Position numbers and translations under genes: made by a program
Shown here: positions 50,365 to 60,297 of the stretch, in pieces
Layout: each line of letters opens with the position of its first letter
Position numbering within the stretch: the stretch's first letter is position 1
Origin: Sphingomonas swuensis
GTDB lineage: Bacteria; Pseudomonadota; Alphaproteobacteria; Sphingomonadales; Sphingomonadaceae
Length of the DNA: 64,000 nt
Assembly (NCBI RefSeq): GCF_039538045.1
Contig: NZ_BAABBQ010000001.1
Span: 1,758,001 to 1,822,000 of the forward strand
Reading direction: 5' to 3'
The notes under the pieces: generated by a model
Databases searched by the model: none
What the model saw: the letters and a program-made list of their open reading frames with translations, nothing else
What the model was told of the DNA's origin: nothing

Positions 50365-51291
50365 ATGCCGGGCAAGAGCACCGAGATACGGCCGTTCGGA
50401 CCGGAGGCGATCGCCGCGGCGGCCGAGTTGGTGCGCGGCGGGCAGCCGGTCGCCGTCCCGACCGAGACCGTCTACGGCCTCGCCGCCGACGCCACCAACG
50501 CCGAGGCGGTGGCGCGTATCTACGAGGCCAAGGGGCGGCCGAGCTTCAACCCGCTGATCGTCCACGTGCCCGACCTCGCCGCCGCCCGCTTGCTCGGGCA
50601 GTTCGACGCCGAGGCCCTCGCGCTGGCCGAGGCGCACTGGCCGGGACCGCTCACCCTCGTCGTCCCGCAGCAGCCCGGCAGCCCGATCGCCAGCCTGGTG
50701 ACCGCCGGCCTCGCCACGGTCGCGCTGAGGGTGCCGGCCCACCCCGCCATGCGCGCCCTGCTCGAGGCGAGCGGGCGGCCGCTCGCGGCACCGAGCGCCA
50801 ACGCCAGCGGTCGGATCAGCCCGACCCGAGCGGCCCATGTCCTTGCCTCGCTCGACGGCCGCATTCCGCTGGTGATCGACGGCGGCGCGACCGCGCATGG
50901 CCTCGAGAGCACCATCGTCGCCGCGACCGGCGGTCCGCTCCGCCTGCTTCGACCAGGTCCCGTCTCGGTCCCCGGTGCCACCACGCACTCCGTGGGCATC
51001 GAGGCCCCCGGAATGATGGAAAGCCACTATGCGCCGGGCAAGCCGGTCCGGCTCGACGCCGCGACCGCCGAGGACGGCGAATGGCTGATCGGCTTCGGCC
51101 CGGTCGCGGGCAACGTCAGCCTCAGCAGCACGGGCGACCTCGTCGAGGCGGCGGCGCGATTGTTCGACCTGCTCCATCAGGCCGATGATGCGCCGGGCGA
51201 CCGGATCGCCGTCGCGCCTGTTCCCTGCGACGGCCTGGGAGCCGCAATCCGCGACCGCCTTGTCAGGGCCGCGGCGCCGCGTCCGGCATGA
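50365..51291 (+). CDS. L-threonylcarbamoyladenylate synthase (Sua5/YwlC type)
   Basis: 308 residues. The YrdC domain (residues about 10-210) contains VPTETVYGLAADATNAEAVARIYEAKGRPSFNPLIVHV and the SANASGRISPT motif; a second Sua5-type domain follows (MMESHYAPGKPVRLD to the end). It makes the TC-AMP intermediate for t6A37 tRNA modification. The two-domain length marks it as Sua5 rather than short TsaC. Its stop overlaps the next gene (ATGA), and it is divergent from the acyl-CoA dehydrogenase. Confidence 0.95.
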   Translation: MPGKSTEIRPFGPEAIAAAAELVRGGQPVAVPTETVYGLAADATNAEAVARIYEAKGRPSFNPLIVHVPDLAAARLLGQFDAEALALAEAHWPGPLTLVVPQQPGSPIASLVTAGLATVALRVPAHPAMRALLEASGRPLAAPSANASGRISPTRAAHVLASLDGRIPLVIDGGATAHGLESTIVAATGGPLRLLRPGPVSVPGATTHSVGIEAPGMMESHYAPGKPVRLDAATAEDGEWLIGFGPVAGNVSLSSTGDLVEAAARLFDLLHQADDAPGDRIAVAPVPCDGLGAAIRDRLVRAAAPRPA

Positions 51292-52235
51292 ACGCCGTCC
51301 GGGCGAGCGCCCCGGCCAGCATCGGCAACGTCGGGGTCGGGTTCGACATCATGGGCCTGTCGTTCGACGCCGTCCGCGACGAGGTCACCGCGGTTCGCGA
51401 GGAGCAGCCCGGCGTACGGCTCGGAGCCGTCTCTGGCTTGGTTACCGCCCTGCCTGCCGAGATCGGCGCCAACACCGCGCTTGCAGCGGCACAGGCGGTG
51501 CTCGATGCCGCGGGGGTCGAGACGGGCATTCGGCTCGACATCCACAAGGGCGTGCCGCTCTCGGCCGGCATGGGCGGCTCCGCCGCTTCAGCGGTTGCGG
51601 GCGCCGCCGCCGCCAACGCGCTGATCGGAAGTCCCTTCGACGAGGAGGCGCTGCTGCCGATGGCGCTCGAGGGCGAGCGCGCCGCTTCCGACCCGCCGCC
51701 GTGGGACAATGTCATCGCCAGCCTGTGCGGCGGGCTGGTGCTCGCGGCGAGCGAGCAGCCGCTCAAACTCCACCGTTTACCGGTGCCCAAGGGGATCGTC
51801 GCCCTGCTCTTCCACCCGGCCCTGACCATCGAGACCCGCGCCGCGCGGGCGCTTCTCGCCGACCGGGTACCGCACCGGGTGGCCGTCGAGCATAGCCGCC
51901 GCGTGGCGGCCTTCGTGGCGGGAGTGACGCTCGGCGATCTCTCTCTCCTGCGCGCGGGCTTCGAGGACCTCCTCGCCGAGCCGCAGCGCCGCCACCTCCT
52001 TCCCTGCCTGACCGACGTCCAGGCTGCAGCTCGGGACGCCGGTGCCCTCGGCTGCTCCTTCTCGGGCTCGGGGCCGTCGGTCTTCGCACTGGTCGAGCAG
52101 CACAGCGCCGCTGCCGTGGAGACCGCCATGGCCTCGGCCTTCGCTGCCGCAGGCATCGCCGCCGACGCCTATCGCGCACCCTTAGGCGGCGAGGGTGTGC
52201 GCATCATCACCCCGGACAACCGGGAGCTGCGATGA
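51288..52235 (+). CDS. thrB: Homoserine kinase (GHMP type)
   Basis: 315 residues. GHMP kinase with the start RASAPASIGNVGVGFDIMG and the ATP-binding motif PLSAGMGGSAASAVAGAA (residues 90-107), then CSFSGSGPSVFAL near the end. It phosphorylates homoserine for threonine synthesis, and the next gene, thrC, uses the product. It overlaps its neighbours by 4 bases on each side, so sua5-thrB-thrC form one operon. Confidence 0.92.
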   Translation: MNAVRASAPASIGNVGVGFDIMGLSFDAVRDEVTAVREEQPGVRLGAVSGLVTALPAEIGANTALAAAQAVLDAAGVETGIRLDIHKGVPLSAGMGGSAASAVAGAAAANALIGSPFDEEALLPMALEGERAASDPPPWDNVIASLCGGLVLAASEQPLKLHRLPVPKGIVALLFHPALTIETRAARALLADRVPHRVAVEHSRRVAAFVAGVTLGDLSLLRAGFEDLLAEPQRRHLLPCLTDVQAAARDAGALGCSFSGSGPSVFALVEQHSAAAVETAMASAFAAAGIAADAYRAPLGGEGVRIITPDNRELR

Positions 52236-53530
52236 ATTTCTTCAGCACGCGTGGCGGCATTCGCGGCCATTTGCTGTCGGAGGCGCTGAGGCTCGGTGCC
52301 GCGCCCGACGGCGGCTTGTTCATGCCGGAAGCCTTGCCGCGGCACGATGCCGCCGGCTTCGATCCGGAAAGTCCGCTCGCCACCTTTGCCGCCCAATGGC
52401 TTCGGCCGCTGTTCGCGGAGGACTCGCTAGCGCCCGAACTCGACCGCATCTGCGCCGAAGCCTTCACCTTCCCGGTGCCAATCGTGATGCCGGACGAAAC
52501 ACGGCCCCGATTGCACGCGCTCGAGCTGTTCCACGGCCCGACTGGCGCCTTCAAGGACTTCGGCGCCCGCTTCCTCATGAGCTGCTTCGACCGGCTCGCC
52601 GGGGCCGAGCCGCTGACCGTCCTCGCCGCGACCTCGGGCGACACCGGCGGCGCGGTCGGCGCCGCGGCGGAAGGCCGAGCGTCGGTCCGGGCCGTCATCC
52701 TCTTCCCAAAGGGACGCGTGTCGCCATTTCAGGAGCGTCAGCTCACATGCTGGGGCGACAACGTGGTCGCGATCGAGGTCGACGGCGACTTCGACGATTG
52801 CCAGCGCCTCGCCAAGGCGGCCTTCGCCGACAGCGCGCTCTCCGGCCGGCATCGCCTGACCTCGGCCAACAGCATCAACCTCGGCCGGCTGCTCCCCCAG
52901 GCCGCCTATGTCGCGCATGCCGCCGTCCGGCTGGCGGCATCGAGCGGGGCGACGCCGGGCTTCATCGTCCCGAGCGGCAATCTTGGCCACGGCTTCGCGA
53001 CACTGCTCGCCCGCGCGATGGGCGCCCCGATCGGTCCAGTCGTCCTCGCCACCAACGCCAACGCCACGCTCGGCGACTGGTCACGCGGGCAAGGCTACGA
53101 ACCGCGACCGTCGGTCGCGACCCTCGCCAACGCGATGGATGTCGGCGATCCGAGCAATTTCGAACGGTTACTCGCGCTCGGGGTCACGCCGGACGATCTC
53201 GTCGTCGAGCAGGTTGACGACCGCTGCATCGCCGACCGGATCGTCCAGGATTATGCGCGCAGCGGCTATGTCTGGTGCCCTCACTCGGCGACGGCGGCCG
53301 AGGCGTTCGAGCGTCTCCTCCCGTCGGCGAGGGATGAGCGGCCTTGTCTGGCAGCCGCCACGGCGCATCCGTTCAAGTTCGCGGACGTCGTCGAGCCGCT
53401 GATCGGCCGCCGCCTCGAGCCCTCCCCGCCGCTGGCCGGGATCGAAGGCCGGCCTGTCCGCAAACGTGCGATCGCTCCCGCCCTTCATGCGCTTCGAGAA
53501 CTGCTCGACGCGGGGCCCTTCCCCGCCTGA
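52232..53530 (+). CDS. thrC: Threonine synthase
   Basis: 432 residues, PLP enzyme converting phosphohomoserine to threonine. The start FFSTRGGIRGHLLSEALRLGAAPDGGLFMPE is typical of the ThrC class I form. The PLP lysine is Lys108 in FHGPTGAFKDFGARF; ATSGDTGGAV and FIVPSGNLGH bind phosphate. It is the last gene of the operon with thrB, and a minus-strand gene begins three bases further. Confidence 0.96.
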   Translation: MNFFSTRGGIRGHLLSEALRLGAAPDGGLFMPEALPRHDAAGFDPESPLATFAAQWLRPLFAEDSLAPELDRICAEAFTFPVPIVMPDETRPRLHALELFHGPTGAFKDFGARFLMSCFDRLAGAEPLTVLAATSGDTGGAVGAAAEGRASVRAVILFPKGRVSPFQERQLTCWGDNVVAIEVDGDFDDCQRLAKAAFADSALSGRHRLTSANSINLGRLLPQAAYVAHAAVRLAASSGATPGFIVPSGNLGHGFATLLARAMGAPIGPVVLATNANATLGDWSRGQGYEPRPSVATLANAMDVGDPSNFERLLALGVTPDDLVVEQVDDRCIADRIVQDYARSGYVWCPHSATAAEAFERLLPSARDERPCLAAATAHPFKFADVVEPLIGRRLEPSPPLAGIEGRPVRKRAIAPALHALRELLDAGPFPA

Positions 53531-53533
53531 GCT

Positions 53534-53986
53534 TCAGGCTGGCAGCAGTTTCGTCTGGCGCAGCGCCTCGCCGAGCGCCAGTGCAGCCGACGTCGCGAGG
53601 TTGAGCGAGCGTACTTCCGGCCGCATTGGGATGCGCAGCCGCGCGGCGCAGCAGTCCGCGACCGCGGCCGGCACCCCCGCGCTTTCCTTGCCGAACAGGA
53701 GGACATCGTCGCCCTGGTACGAAAAGTCGTAGGCCGAGGTCGTCGCGTGCGTCGTGAACAGCACCAGCCGCTTCCCGGACGTCGCTTCAAGGAAGGCCGC
53801 GAAGCCCGCGTGGCGCCGCACTTCGACATGGTCGATATAGTCCATCGCCGCCCGCCGCACGCGCCGGTCGTCCCAGGCAAATCCCATCGGCTCGATCAGG
53901 TCGACCGAAGCGCCGAGGCAGGCCGCGAGGCGAAGAACCGCTCCGACATTTCCGGCAATCTCGGGTTCGTAGAGGGCGAGCCGCAT
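53534..53986 (-). CDS. trmL: tRNA (cytidine/uridine-34-2'-O)-methyltransferase
   Basis: 150-residue SPOUT methyltransferase with MRLALYEPEIAGNVGAVLRLAACLGASVDLIEPMGFAWDDRRVRR, LFGKESAGVP and IPMRPEVRSLNLATSAALALGEALRQ, the knot motifs of TrmL. It methylates the wobble base of tRNA-Leu. Start ATG 53986 is natural for the family. It converges with thrC. Confidence 0.93.
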   Translation of the reverse strand: MRLALYEPEIAGNVGAVLRLAACLGASVDLIEPMGFAWDDRRVRRAAMDYIDHVEVRRHAGFAAFLEATSGKRLVLFTTHATTSAYDFSYQGDDVLLFGKESAGVPAAVADCCAARLRIPMRPEVRSLNLATSAALALGEALRQTKLLPA

Positions 53987-54097
53987 GGCCGGCGCGTTGC
54001 CGGACAGTGGCCCGGCTGGCAAGCAGTCGCCACTCGCCGCCTCTGTTCCCCCGTTCGTAGATTGCAGGGAGCAACCTTCCGGCAGGCTCGTTAACCC

Positions 54098-55396
54098 ATG
54101 TCCGCGACCGGACACACGGGACCGACCACAGGAATGATGACATACTTGCCCGGTTCTCGGGCGCGCTTGCCAGCCAAGATGGTGATTGCCCTTTCGATCT
54201 CGCTGCTTGCGGGAGCCGTCGGTGGCTGCTCGGAGAATTCGAGTGCGCAGGAACGCGGTCCCGGCGGTGGCGGGCCCGGCGGACGCGGACCGACCCAGGT
54301 CGGCTTCATCACGGTCAACGCGACTTCGGTCCCGGTGATCAGCGAGCTTGGCGGGCGCGCGGTTGCCTTCGAGACATCCGAGGTCAGACCGCAGGTCAGC
54401 GGGCTCATCCAGAAGCGCTTCTTCGCCGAGGGCAGCTATGTCCGCAGCGGGCAGCCGCTCTACCAGGTCGACCCGAGCCTCTACCGCGCGGCCGCCAACC
54501 AGGCCGAGGCCAATGTCGCGAGTGCCCGGGCCGCGGCCCAGGCGGCCCAGGCGCGCGCCAACCGCTACCGGCCGCTGGCCCAGATCGAGGCCGTCAGCCA
54601 GCAGGAATATACCGATGCCGCGGCGCAGGCGCGCCAGTCGCAAGCCTCGGTCGCGCAGAACAATGCGGCGCTCGAGACCGCCCGGATCAACCTTCGCTTC
54701 ACGACGGTGCGGGCACCGATCAGCGGCCGGATCGGGCGTTCGCTGTTCACCCAGGGCGCGCTCGTCAACCAGAACCAGACCGAGCCGCTGGCGGTCATCC
54801 AGCGCACCGATCCGATCTATGTGGACATCCAGCAGTCGGCCGCCGAATTGACCACCCTTCGCCGCGCGCTCGCCAGCGGCGGGGTCGCGCCCGGGAGCAC
54901 GCAGGTGCGGCTGCGACTTGACGACGGCAGCGACTATGGCTTCAGCGGGACCGTCCAATTCTCCGAGGTGGTGGTCAACGAGAGCACCGGGACGGTCACC
55001 CTCCGTGCCCGCTTCCCCAATCCGCAGGGAACGCTGCTCCCGGGGACCTTCGTCAAGGCGATCTTCACCCAGGCGGTGACGCCCGACGCCATCCTTGTCC
55101 CGCAGAGCGCCGTCCAGCGTGACATCGGCGGCGACGCCTACGTCTTCATCGTCGGAGCGCAGAACAAGGCCGAGCGGCGCAAGGTGCTCGCCGACCGTAC
55201 CTACGGGACCGACTGGGTGATCACGGGCGGCCTCAAGGCGGGCGACAAGGTCATCACGCAGGGGCTCGCCAACCTCAAGGACAAGGCGGCGATCCGGCCG
55301 GTCGTGGCAAGCACGCCGCAGAAGATCGCCCCGCGTCCGCCGGGCAGCGGTGGCCCGGGCGCCGGCGGCGGCCAGGCCCGCGGCGGCGGCCGCTAG
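54098..55396 (+). CDS. RND efflux periplasmic adaptor subunit (MexA/AcrA type)
   Basis: 432 residues. Probable lipoprotein (signal about MVIALSISLLAGAVGGC; a GGC lipobox), followed by a low-complexity QERGPGGGGPGGRGP stretch. The barrel-sandwich and coiled hairpin (ASVAQNNAALETARINLRFTTVRAPISGRIGRSLFTQGALV) are typical of HlyD-type adaptors. It connects the pump at 55400 to the outer membrane channel at 58603. Starts at 54098, 54134 or 54179 are all possible in frame. Confidence 0.94.
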   Translation: MSATGHTGPTTGMMTYLPGSRARLPAKMVIALSISLLAGAVGGCSENSSAQERGPGGGGPGGRGPTQVGFITVNATSVPVISELGGRAVAFETSEVRPQVSGLIQKRFFAEGSYVRSGQPLYQVDPSLYRAAANQAEANVASARAAAQAAQARANRYRPLAQIEAVSQQEYTDAAAQARQSQASVAQNNAALETARINLRFTTVRAPISGRIGRSLFTQGALVNQNQTEPLAVIQRTDPIYVDIQQSAAELTTLRRALASGGVAPGSTQVRLRLDDGSDYGFSGTVQFSEVVVNESTGTVTLRARFPNPQGTLLPGTFVKAIFTQAVTPDAILVPQSAVQRDIGGDAYVFIVGAQNKAERRKVLADRTYGTDWVITGGLKAGDKVITQGLANLKDKAAIRPVVASTPQKIAPRPPGSGGPGAGGGQARGGGR

Positions 55397-55399
55397 AGG

Positions 55400-58300
55400 G
55401 TGTCGCAGCTCTTCATCAATCGCCCGATCTTCGCCTGGGTGCTGGCGATCATCGTCATGCTCGCGGGCGTGGGGGCAATCACCCAGCTCCCGATCGAACA
55501 ATATCCCGACGTCGCCCCGCCGCAGGTCAATGTCCGCGCGACCTATCCCGGTGCCTCGGCGGAAACGGTTGAGAATAGCGTCACCCAGATCCTCGAGCAG
55601 CAGCTGACCGGGATCGACGGCCTGCTCTACTTCTCGAGCAGTTCCTCGTCGCGCGGAAGCGTCAGCATCTCGGCGGTGTTCGCCAAGGGCACCGATCCCG
55701 ACACCGCGCAGGTGCAGGTCCAGAACCAGGTCCAGCAGGCGGTCTCGCGGCTCCCCCAGCAGGTCCAGCAACAGGGCGTCCGGGTGACCAAGTCGAACCC
55801 CGATTTCCTGCTCATCGTCGCGGTCTATGACGAGACCGACCGCCGCTCGAATATCGACGTCTCGGACTATCTGACGTCCAACATCCAGGAGACGCTCTCC
55901 CGGGTCGAGGGCGTCGGCGACGTCAACGTGTTCGGTTCATCGCGCGCGATGCGGATCTGGCTCAACCCGCAACGCCTCGCCGCGGTCGGGCTGATGCCGA
56001 GCGACGTCATCACCGCCATCCAGAACCAGAACACCGAAGTCGCGGCGGGCGAGGTCGGGAGCCTGCCCCAGGCCTCCGACCAGCTGCTCAACGCGACCGT
56101 CACCTCGCAGTCGCGGCTGCGCACCCCCGACCAGTTCGAGAACATCGTCCTCAAGACCGAGGCGAGCGGCGCTAGCGTCCGGGTCAAGGACGTGGCGCGG
56201 GTCGAACTCGGCGCCGAAAGCTACAATTCGATCAGCCGGGTCAACGGGCACCCCGGCGCCGGAATGGCGATCAGCCTCGCCCCGGGCGCCGACGCGCTGC
56301 GCACCGCCGACCTCATCAAGGAGCGCGTCGGCGAGCTTTCCCCCTCCTTCCCCGAGGGTCTCAAGGTCGCCTACGCGAACGACACCACGGCCTTCATCAA
56401 GCTGTCGGTCGAGGAAGTGGTGAAGACGCTGCTCGAGGCGGTGGTCCTCGTCGTCATCGTCATGTTCGTCTTCCTTCAGAGCTGGCGCGCGACGCTGGTT
56501 CCGGCGATCGCGGTCCCGGTGGTCCTGCTCGGGACCTTCGCCATCTTCTACTTCGTCGGCTTCACCATCAACACGCTGACCCTGTTCGGACTGGTCCTGG
56601 CGATCGGGCTCCTGGTCGACGACGCCATCGTCGTGGTCGAGAATGTCGAGCGGCTGATGGAGGAAAATCCGGGGATGAGTCCCCGCGAGGCGACCGAGAT
56701 CTCGATGAAGGAGATCCAGGTCGCCCTGGTCGCCATCGCCGTCGTCCTCTCCGCGGTGTTCCTGCCGATGGCCTTCTTCGGGGGGTCTACCGGGGTCATC
56801 TACCAGCAGTTCGCGCTGACCATCATCAGCTGCATGGTGCTCTCCGTGCTGGTCGCGCTGATCCTGAGCCCGGCGATCACCGCGACTCTGCTCAAGGCCC
56901 GCAAGCCGCCAGAAGAAGAGCGCGCGGCGCGGCAGGACAGCAACGCACTGGCCCGCGCAGCGCACCGCTTCGAGGACTGGTTCAACGGCGGCTTCAGCCG
57001 CGGGGTCGAGCGCTATGCCGGCGCCGTCACCCGCGTCATCGACCGCAAGTGGCTGTTCCTCGGCATCTACGGCCTAGTCTGCGTACTGCTGATCGTCCTC
57101 TTCCAGCGCCTTCCGACCAGCTTCCTGCCGACCGAGGACCAGGGCGCCGCAAGCATCCAGTTCCGCCTTCCCGCCGGCGCGACCCAGCAGCGCACGATCG
57201 AGGTCCAGCGCCAGATCGAGCAATATCTGCAGCGCTACGAGGCGAAGAACCTCGCGACCGTCTTCACCGTCGCGGGTGGCGGTGGCGGCGGCGGGGCGAC
57301 CGGCCAGAATACGGGCCAGGGCTTCATCAACCTCGCGCCATGGGACGAGCGCAAGGGCAAGGAGAATAGCGCCGACGCGATCGTCGAGCGCGCCTCGGGC
57401 GCATTCCGCGGCTTCCGCGACGCGCAGGTCTTCGCCCTCGTTCCCGGTGCCATCCGCGGCCTCGGCCAGACCAGCGGCTTCACCATGCAGCTGCAGAACA
57501 GCAGCGGGATGAGCCGCGAGCAGTTCCAGGCGGCACGCGACCGGCTGATCGCCGAAGCTTCGGAAGACCCCAAGCTCGCTTCGGTGCGGCTCAGCGAGCT
57601 TCCCGACGTCGCCAACTTGCAGGTCGATGTCGACCAGCAGCGGCTTACCGCCTTCGGCCTCAACTCGGCGGACGTGAACAGCACGCTCGCGACGGCCTGG
57701 GGCGGGCGCTACGTCAACGACTTCATCGACAATGGCCGGGTCAAGCGGGTCTATGTCCAGGGCGACTTGCCCTACCGCTCCGATCCCGCCGATCTCGGCC
57801 AATGGTATGTTCGCGGCTCGGACGGGCAGATGACGCCGTTCAGCGCCTTCGCCCGGACCGGCTGGAGCACCGGGCCGAGCAGCCTCGCGCGGTTCCAGGG
57901 TGTGCCCTCCTCCGAGCTGCAGGGCACTCCCGCGCCGGGGGTCAGCTCGGGCGAAGCGATGATGCGAATGGAGGAACTCGCCTCCGCGGTGCCGGGCGTC
58001 AGCGTCGCCTGGTCGGGCGCCTCCTTCCAGGAACGGCTGTCCTCGGGACAGGCGCCGTTGCTCTACGGCCTGTCGCTGCTGGTGGTCTTCCTCTGCCTCG
58101 CCGCTCTCTACGAAAGCTGGTCGATCCCGGTCGCGGTGCTGCTGGTCATCCCGCTCGGCCTCGTCGGCGCGGTCTTCGCCGTGTCGCTGCGGGGGCTCGA
58201 GAATGACGTCTACCTGCAGATCGGGCTGCTCACCACCATGGGCCTCGCCGCCAAGAACGCCATCCTGATGATCGAGTTCGCCGAGCAAGCCGAACGCGCC

Positions 58301-58606
58301 GGCAAGCCGGTGATGGAAGCCGCTCTCGAGGCGGCGCGGATCCGGCTTCGGCCGATCCTGATGACCAGCTTCGCCTTCATCTTCGGCGTCTTGCCGCTCG
58401 CGCTGTCGACTGGCGCGGGCGCCAACAGCCGGATCGCGATTGGCACCGCGGTCATCGGCGGGATGCTCACCGCGACGCTGCTCGCGCTGTTCTACATCCC
58501 GCTGTTCTTCGTCCTTGTTCGGCGCGGCGCCAAGGAAGGCCTGACCATCATCCGCGAACGCTTCCGCCGGTCCCCGCCCCCTCCTACCAACGAGGTGACC
58601 GCATGA
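55400..58606 (+). CDS. RND efflux inner membrane pump (AcrB/MexB type, HAE1)
   Basis: 1068 residues with 12 membrane segments. FINRPIFAWVLAIIVMLAGV at the start, GLVLAIGLLVDDAIVVVENVER with the proton-relay Asp pair, MAFFGGSTGVIYQQFALTIISCMVLSVLVALILSP, and GLAAKNAILMIEFAEQAER near the end are the standard motifs. It exports hydrophobic compounds, often drugs or detergents. GTG start, three bases after the adaptor stop. Confidence 0.96.
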   Translation: MSQLFINRPIFAWVLAIIVMLAGVGAITQLPIEQYPDVAPPQVNVRATYPGASAETVENSVTQILEQQLTGIDGLLYFSSSSSSRGSVSISAVFAKGTDPDTAQVQVQNQVQQAVSRLPQQVQQQGVRVTKSNPDFLLIVAVYDETDRRSNIDVSDYLTSNIQETLSRVEGVGDVNVFGSSRAMRIWLNPQRLAAVGLMPSDVITAIQNQNTEVAAGEVGSLPQASDQLLNATVTSQSRLRTPDQFENIVLKTEASGASVRVKDVARVELGAESYNSISRVNGHPGAGMAISLAPGADALRTADLIKERVGELSPSFPEGLKVAYANDTTAFIKLSVEEVVKTLLEAVVLVVIVMFVFLQSWRATLVPAIAVPVVLLGTFAIFYFVGFTINTLTLFGLVLAIGLLVDDAIVVVENVERLMEENPGMSPREATEISMKEIQVALVAIAVVLSAVFLPMAFFGGSTGVIYQQFALTIISCMVLSVLVALILSPAITATLLKARKPPEEERAARQDSNALARAAHRFEDWFNGGFSRGVERYAGAVTRVIDRKWLFLGIYGLVCVLLIVLFQRLPTSFLPTEDQGAASIQFRLPAGATQQRTIEVQRQIEQYLQRYEAKNLATVFTVAGGGGGGGATGQNTGQGFINLAPWDERKGKENSADAIVERASGAFRGFRDAQVFALVPGAIRGLGQTSGFTMQLQNSSGMSREQFQAARDRLIAEASEDPKLASVRLSELPDVANLQVDVDQQRLTAFGLNSADVNSTLATAWGGRYVNDFIDNGRVKRVYVQGDLPYRSDPADLGQWYVRGSDGQMTPFSAFARTGWSTGPSSLARFQGVPSSELQGTPAPGVSSGEAMMRMEELASAVPGVSVAWSGASFQERLSSGQAPLLYGLSLLVVFLCLAALYESWSIPVAVLLVIPLGLVGAVFAVSLRGLENDVYLQIGLLTTMGLAAKNAILMIEFAEQAERAGKPVMEAALEAARIRLRPILMTSFAFIFGVLPLALSTGAGANSRIAIGTAVIGGMLTATLLALFYIPLFFVLVRRGAKEGLTIIRERFRRSPPPPTNEVTA

Positions 58607-59991
58607 GGCGGATCGCGCTCCTCCTCGCCGCCTGCGCATTGCTTCCGGGCTGCACCTCGCTCGATCCGCCGAATGTGCGACCCGTCGCGCCCGTGCCCGC
58701 CGGCTGGCCGGTCGGCGACCCCTACCGCGCCGAGGCACCCGCCCTGCCCGCCTTCGGTCACCGCGACGTGTTCCGCGACGTGCGGCTGCAGACGCTCATT
58801 GCGCAGGCGCTCCAGAACAATCGCGACCTGCGCATCGCCGCCGCCAATATCGCCGCCGCCCGGGCGCAGGTCCGGATCAGCCGCGGCGCCCAGCTGCCGC
58901 AAGTCGACGGCGCGGCCGGGCTCGACGTCACCCCGCGCCGCGATGCGGACGGCGACATCAACGGCGTTCGCGTCAGCCCCTCGCTCAGCCTGCTGCCTTC
59001 GTTCGAACTCGACCTGTTCGGCCGCCTCGCTTCGCTCACCCGCGCCGATCAGGCCCGGCTGCTCGCCACCGGAGCCGCCGAGCGCGGCGTTCGGGTCGCG
59101 CTCATCGGCGACATCGCCGACGCCTGGCTGACCTACGCCGCCGACAGCAGCCTCCTCGCCATCGCCGAAAATACGGTCCGGTCGGCCGAGCGCAGCCGAA
59201 GCCTCACCGAGGCACGGCTGCGCGGCGGCATCGCCCCGCGTACCGACCTCCTCCAGGCGCAGCAGATCCTCGAGACCGCCCGGGCCGACCTTGCCGAGCA
59301 GCGGGCGCTCCGCGCGCAGGACCTCAACCTACTCCGGTTGCTGGTTGGGGCAACGGTCGACCCGAGCCTGCTTCCCACCTCGCTCGACCAGGCCGCCGCC
59401 AGTGTCGCCGTCCTTCCCGCCGGGCTCGACTCGCGCATCCTTCTCCGTCGCCCCGACATCATCGAGGCCGAATATCGCCTTCGCGCCGCCAATGCCGAGA
59501 TCGGCGCGGCGCGAGCGGCGCTCTTCCCGAGCATCTCGCTGACCGGCCTGCTCGGCCTCGCCTCCGACACGCTCGGCGGGCTGCTGAGCGGAGGTGCGCT
59601 CGCCTTCTCGGCCTCGGCCGACGTCCGCCAGTCGATCTTCTCGGGAGGAGCACGCCGAGCGACGGTGCGCCTGCGTGAGGCGGAGCAGCAGGCCGCGGTC
59701 GCGACCTACGAACGGGCGATCCAGACCGCCTTCCGCGAGGTCGCCGATGCACTTGCCGACAAGGGCACCTATGACGACCGCGTTGGTGCCAATCAGCGCA
59801 ATGTCGCCGCCGCCCAGCAGGCACTGACGCTCGTCCAGGCCCGCTACCGCGAAGGGATCGATCCCTTCCTCACCACCCTCGACGCGCAGCGATCCGCCTA
59901 CGCCGCCGAGCGTAACCTCATCGCCGTGCGCCTCGGTCGCGCAAGCAATGCCGTCCGGCTCTACCGGGTGCTCGGCGGGGACGGAGTCTAG
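58603..59991 (+). CDS. Outer membrane efflux lipoprotein (NodT/OprM type)
   Basis: 462 residues, overlapping the pump gene by 4 bases (ATGA). Lipobox LLPGC (signal MRRIALLLAACALLPGC). Two repeats of the OEP fold: LQTLIAQALQNNRDLRIAAANIAAARAQVRISRGAQLPQVD and the second half AEYRLRAANAEIGAARAALFPSISLTGLLG. It makes the trimeric outer membrane tunnel of the tripartite pump. No regulator gene stands beside this operon. Confidence 0.95.
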   Translation: MRRIALLLAACALLPGCTSLDPPNVRPVAPVPAGWPVGDPYRAEAPALPAFGHRDVFRDVRLQTLIAQALQNNRDLRIAAANIAAARAQVRISRGAQLPQVDGAAGLDVTPRRDADGDINGVRVSPSLSLLPSFELDLFGRLASLTRADQARLLATGAAERGVRVALIGDIADAWLTYAADSSLLAIAENTVRSAERSRSLTEARLRGGIAPRTDLLQAQQILETARADLAEQRALRAQDLNLLRLLVGATVDPSLLPTSLDQAAASVAVLPAGLDSRILLRRPDIIEAEYRLRAANAEIGAARAALFPSISLTGLLGLASDTLGGLLSGGALAFSASADVRQSIFSGGARRATVRLREAEQQAAVATYERAIQTAFREVADALADKGTYDDRVGANQRNVAAAQQALTLVQARYREGIDPFLTTLDAQRSAYAAERNLIAVRLGRASNAVRLYRVLGGDGV

Positions 59992-60015
59992 CGGCGGCAG
60001 GCCGCCATCTGCTCG

Positions 60016-60225
60016 TCAGTGCTTGAGCGCCCATTCGGCGACGACCGCCTTGGCCGCGCTCGACACCGGACCTGCCTCGAGGCCATCGGTGCGCGCATCG
60101 ACCAGGCGCCCGCGGAACAGCTCGGCCAGCTTCTTGTGCGCCGAACTGGCGTGGGGACAACGGGCGACTTCGGCGCGAAGCGTTTCCTGGCGCCAACGAA
60201 ATAGAAGATACTGCTGGTCGTTCAT
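60016..60225 (-). CDS. Small hypothetical protein (69 aa)
   Basis: MNDQQYLLFRWRQETLRAEV followed by a predicted helix (SSAHKKLAELFRGRLVD) and a hydrophobic end (AAKAVVAEWALKH). No signal peptide. GGTGG lies ahead of the ATG as a possible ribosome-binding site. It converges with the efflux operon, and its function is unknown. Confidence 0.65.
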   Translation of the reverse strand: MNDQQYLLFRWRQETLRAEVARCPHASSAHKKLAELFRGRLVDARTDGLEAGPVSSAAKAVVAEWALKH

Positions 60226-60297
60226 CGATCCACCACCCCTCTTCTCATCAAACAAAGGTCGTTTTGCCGGTCTCGCGGAGACAGCGAGGCTCGGAGG

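Noticed and set aside
54098..59991. A local regulator of the RND efflux operon
   Set aside because: The genes beside it are trmL and a small unknown protein; no TetR or MarR type gene adjoins it.
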